64,000 nucleotides of DNA. Origin: Bacillus cereus (GTDB lineage: Bacteria > Bacillota > Bacilli > Bacillales > Bacillaceae_G). Positions 61,190 through 64,000 of the stretch are shown here, in pieces. The DNA lies in the NCBI RefSeq assembly GCF_025917685.1, contig NZ_CP089518.1:3163001-3227000 (forward strand), given 5' to 3'. The notes beneath the pieces were generated by a model. The model ran no database searches. It was not told the DNA's origin and saw only the letters and a program-made list of their open reading frames with translations. A program made the translations under genes and the position numbers. Position 1 is the first letter of the stretch, and each line of letters opens with the position of its first letter.

Positions 61190-61927
61190 TCATTCTATCT
61201 TCCCAGTCTTTAGCGCCTGTGCCCAGTCATGTCTTTCCTGTTGAGCAGCTAATCCAACAGCTTCTTCCCAATTATAAGGAACTGAAATTTGTTCAATTAT
61301 CCATTCTCCCAAAACCTTTTCTATCACTACATATTTTGCGTGCGGAGTTCCTGACTCCATTTTATGCATAACAGGTAATTCATCTTTGTATGCTGGAAGT
61401 CCTACACTCCCTGGATTTATAATAATCTTTCCGTTTGCTAAATAAACAACTCTAGGAATATGCGTATGACCGCATACTATTATTTTCTGCTCAATATTTT
61501 GGAGTTGGTCCATTATATTTTTTTCATTCTTTAATACCGCACCACTTTCATTCATCTCTTCTAACAAATACACCTCATCTGAAGTAGGTGTGCCATGACA
61601 ACATAACATATCATCTACAATAAATTGTGAAGAATGCTGTTGTAACCAATCTATATGATTTTTTGTTAATTGATTTTGGACAAAAGTTAGTGTAGCAGAC
61701 TGCTCTTGTATAGATTCCCAAAGCATGCGATCACAATTCCCCTTAATATGTACCATCTCGTTATTCATTAATATTTCAATTGTCCCTAAAGGATCTAACG
61801 GCCCATACACGCTATCCCCTAAATTTATTATCATTTCGACCTTACGACGCTCAATATCTTCTAATACAGATTTTAAAGCGTGACTATTCCCATGAATATC
61901 CGAAATTATCGCTATTTTTCTGTTCAT
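61190..61927 (-). CDS. Calcineurin-like metallophosphoesterase (YfcE/DevT type)
   Basis: 245 residues. Metal ligands: SDIHGN, LGDSVYG, KGNCDRM, CCHGTP and CGHTHIPR, all in canonical order. Hydrolyses phosphodiesters or phosphomonoesters; substrate unknown. Start after AGGTAGG. Confidence 0.88.
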   Translation of the reverse strand: MNRKIAIISDIHGNSHALKSVLEDIERRKVEMIINLGDSVYGPLDPLGTIEILMNNEMVHIKGNCDRMLWESIQEQSATLTFVQNQLTKNHIDWLQQHSSQFIVDDMLCCHGTPTSDEVYLLEEMNESGAVLKNEKNIMDQLQNIEQKIIVCGHTHIPRVVYLANGKIIINPGSVGLPAYKDELPVMHKMESGTPHAKYVVIEKVLGEWIIEQISVPYNWEEAVGLAAQQERHDWAQALKTGKIE

Positions 61928-61969
61928 TGTTACACCTACCTTGATAAATTATTTATGTCATCTCAATTT

Positions 61970-62323
61970 CTAAACCCGCTCCTCATAAAATATAATTCTA
62001 TTTAAAAACGGATCAATCACAGTTGATTCCATTGTATCCCAAGGTGTTCTCTCTATATCAGGTTTTGAATAAGCATAATCTTTACTTGATAAAATAGCAT
62101 AATAACTTTTTAAATCCTCTATTTTCACCCGAATCGCACCGCCTGGTGAAGCATCCCCATGATGTTCTGATAAATGTATCACAGCATCATGTAACGAAAT
62201 TTGCATATATAATGGCATATTCTCCTCATACCGATGTTCTCAATCCAGTTTAAATCCTAAAAAGTTAAAGTAAAACAACTGAGCTTTTTCAATATCAAAA
62301 ATTCTAAATATAGGTGTAATCAT
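61970..62323 (-). pseudogene. Glyoxalase-superfamily (bleomycin-resistance-like) gene with one stop
   Basis: From ATG 62323 after GGAGAGG: MITPIFRIFDIEKAQLFYFN to LGFKLD, then TGA at 62240-62242 where relatives have Trp (KLDWEHRY), then in-frame EHRYEENMPLYMQISL to DPFLNRIIFYEERV. 117 codons in all. A single TGG-to-TGA change has disabled an otherwise whole gene. Confidence 0.85.
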
Positions 62324-62336
62324 TTATAATCCTCTC

Positions 62337-63029
62337 CTATTTATAAACATCCGCAGCCAATTCTCTCAAAACATCCACGTTTACTACTTCAAAGCAACCA
62401 TTATTTTTCTTGATTATCTCTTTATCACAAAAAATATTCAAAGTGCGCAATAAATGCCGATAACTCGTTCCTAACAATTCAGCTGTTTCCGTTAAATTCC
62501 CACTAAACACAATTCTATTTCCATGCTGAGCCGCTCGTTCCCCTGCTGCTAACATGTAACTCGCAAGTCTATTTTCAAGTGGATATAGTAAATTAATTGT
62601 ACTATTTTTTGAAAGACGATTTAATTTATGTGCTAACGATCCGCAAATACATCGTAAAAATTTCGCATCATGAAATAATTGGTTTCTCACTTTCCCTAAA
62701 GGTAAACCAACACAATACGAATCAGCCATTACTTGTACGTTTGAAGCAGTCTTTTGAGAATGAATTAACTCCACATCTCCTAGTAACTGCAAACTATCAT
62801 AAAAACATAATAATACCGATTTCCCGTTACTTAATGTGTTAAACGCTTTCGCTTTTCCTTCAACAAAAAAATATAAATAATCTATCTCTTCATTTTCTCT
62901 ACAAATAAACTCATTCTTTTTAAAAAATAAAAGTTCCAAATATGGCTTCATATCATTACTAAAAAATGAGTCAATATTATTTTGTTTCATATACTCTGCT
63001 AATTTAATAGAATTACATACTTTCTTCAT
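62337..63029 (-). CDS. Crp/Fnr-family regulator (YeiL-like)
   Basis: 230 residues. N-terminal cyclic-nucleotide-like barrel (EFICRENEEIDYLYFFVEGKA, split: EFICRENEEIDY, YFFVEGKAKAF), C-terminal helix-turn-helix FSGNLTETAELLGTSYRHLL. Layout as in YeiL. It is divergent from a small paired DMT transporter with a 20-bp palindrome between them, its likely operator. Confidence 0.87.
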   Translation of the reverse strand: MKKVCNSIKLAEYMKQNNIDSFFSNDMKPYLELLFFKKNEFICRENEEIDYLYFFVEGKAKAFNTLSNGKSVLLCFYDSLQLLGDVELIHSQKTASNVQVMADSYCVGLPLGKVRNQLFHDAKFLRCICGSLAHKLNRLSKNSTINLLYPLENRLASYMLAAGERAAQHGNRIVFSGNLTETAELLGTSYRHLLRTLNIFCDKEIIKKNNGCFEVVNVDVLRELAADVYK

Positions 63030-63082
63030 AGTTCCCCCACCTTTACAACCTATCCCCATTGTAATTAAAATTTTCTTCTTCC

Positions 63083-63102
63083 ACTATGACATATGTCATA
63101 GT
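63083..63102. promoter_or_regulatory. 20-bp perfect palindrome, operator
   Basis: ACTATGACATATGTCATAGT is a perfect dyad midway between the YeiL-like regulator and the DMT transporter genes. Crp/Fnr proteins bind such TGACA-type half-sites. Confidence 0.7.
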
Positions 63103-63162
63103 AATACACAATTTCAGCATGATACAGTCATTACAAATATGAAATATAAAGGGGCTATTACA

Positions 63163-63585
63163 TTGTATAACTTTCTTTCTGTCTTTATTGGTGTGCTCAT
63201 CGCCGTTATGCTTCCATTGAATGGGATTTTATCTGAGTTAATTGGCAAGTACACAGCGAGCGTTGTCATTCACCTTGTCGGTTTAATTGCAGTTATTTTC
63301 GTTTTAATCATAAACAAAAATAAAATCCATTTTGATAAAGGTATTCCACTTGTTTTATATAGCGCTGGAGCGATTGGGGTGTTCACTGTTCTTTTTAATA
63401 ATATAAGTTTCTCCGCCCTTGGTGCCTCTATTACAATCGCATTAAGTTTACTCGGTCAATCCATTGCTGCAATTGTTATTGATCACTTCGGCTTATTAGG
63501 AATGAAAGTTGCAAAGTTTGAAAAGAAAAAACTAATTGGATTATTATTCATCTCTTCTGGGATTATAGTCATGACAATTTATTAA
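63163..63585 (+). CDS. Small DMT-type transporter subunit 1 (DUF606/YdcZ)
   Basis: About 140 residues with five spans, half the size of a normal DMT transporter. The TTG at 63163 is eight bases after AAGGGG; an ATG at 63139 lacks a site. Works probably as a heterodimer with the next gene. Substrate unknown. Confidence 0.8.
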   Translation: MYNFLSVFIGVLIAVMLPLNGILSELIGKYTASVVIHLVGLIAVIFVLIINKNKIHFDKGIPLVLYSAGAIGVFTVLFNNISFSALGASITIALSLLGQSIAAIVIDHFGLLGMKVAKFEKKKLIGLLFISSGIIVMTIY

Positions 63586-63598
63586 TGGGGGTAAGAAA

Positions 63599-64000
63599 AT
63601 GTTATATATTTGTATCGCTATTTTAGCTGGTGTTTCTATCGTTGTTGCTAGAATTATTAACGCGAATTTAGCAAAGAAAATTGGGAATTGGGAAGGTACA
63701 TTTTTCAATTATATTACTGGATTATTTTTCTCTATGATATTTTTAATTTTCAGTTCAGATTCATTTTATATTCCTAGTCATACGTTGCGATCTATTCCTA
63801 TCGCTGTATACTTAGGCGGATTAGTAGGCGTTATCGTTATTTCATTATCCAACTATATTACTCCTAAAATATCGGCATTTTATTTAACGTTACTCATCTT
63901 TATCGGACAATTATTTGCGGGGACTATCATTGACTTCTTCCTGTCAAACGAACTCTCAACTGGAAAAATTATCGGCGGTGTTTTCGTATTAATAGGGCTT
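63599..64000 (+). CDS. Small DMT-type transporter subunit 2 (DUF606/YdcZ), cut by window end
   Basis: 134 codons visible: MLYICIAILAGVSIVVARII, ANLAKKIGNWEGTFFNYITG, FIGQLFAGTIIDFF. Paralog of the preceding gene, 13 bp downstream, after GGGGG. Confidence 0.82.
   Translation, partial: MLYICIAILAGVSIVVARIINANLAKKIGNWEGTFFNYITGLFFSMIFLIFSSDSFYIPSHTLRSIPIAVYLGGLVGVIVISLSNYITPKISAFYLTLLIFIGQLFAGTIIDFFLSNELSTGKIIGGVFVLIGL

Overview
The window reads as chromosomal DNA of a Bacillus cereus group bacterium (B. cereus / B. thuringiensis type). It is AT-rich and has strong AGGAGG ribosome binding sites. It carries a BcII-type zinc beta-lactamase with its signal peptide, several copies of a repeat flanked by TTTAT (ATAAA) duplications that matches the B. 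cereus group element bcr1, a YjcZ-type 33-residue sporulation peptide, sigI-rsgI and Spx. I see no rRNA, tRNA, CRISPR array, prophage or intact insertion sequence.

Layout. (1) 0.3-15 kb and 23.5-24.6 kb: a redox/electrophile region. It holds aldo/keto reductases, the YtbD-like exporter, a tandem tautomerase, a glyoxalase-fold protein, Spx, an Rrf2 regulator, an SRPBCC protein and a flavodoxin-fold oxidoreductase. Scattered among them are three intact HxlR/DUF24 (YtcD-like) regulators and two decayed ones, plus about thirteen copies of an 80-bp unit carrying a TATTATGA box and the sequence GTACGCACTTTAAAGTGCTA, apparently the operator of these regulators. (2) 8.7-12 kb: GntR regulator, Gfo/Idh/MocA dehydrogenase and cyclopropane fatty acid synthase. 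(3) 15-23.5 kb: metabolic enzymes on the minus strand (SGNH hydrolase, MBL-fold protein, APH-fold kinase, Nif3-like, PhzF, SDR, GNAT, acyl-CoA ligase), with a NUDIX pseudogene. (4) 24.8-29 kb: ArsR regulator, sigI-rsgI with an 11-copy 48-bp minisatellite, and a low-gene stretch with fragments and membrane micro-proteins. (5) 29-38.5 kb: heterodimeric ABC exporter, YjcZ, isochorismatase-like hydrolase, WYL regulator divergent from two small proteins, and an SdaC-type transporter. (6) 38.5-42.3 kb: a decayed accessory zone with an L-serine dehydratase remnant, fabH with a FapR-type operator, a fabZ pseudogene and a compositionally foreign plsY. (7) 42.3-47 kb: catabolic operon (DapA-family aldolase, aldehyde dehydrogenase, MHS transporter) divergent from an XRE-cupin regulator. 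(8) 47-52 kb: a tubby-like protein and a PadR-DUF1048-DrrAB efflux operon with two tandem promoters. (9) 52-64 kb: hybrid-cluster protein with an FNR-type box, BcII, GH25 lysozyme, MazG-like protein, small membrane proteins, serine hydrolase, flavin monooxygenase, phosphoesterase, and a Crp/Fnr regulator divergent from a paired small DMT transporter.

The most distinctive signals are the expanded HxlR regulator/operator family, bcr1 copies lying on the stop codons of genes, and the many single-lesion pseudogenes (HxlR, glyoxalase, fabZ, rsgI tail, NUDIX, a lysine-rich protein, spx). All function calls come from motifs and remembered families; no search was run.
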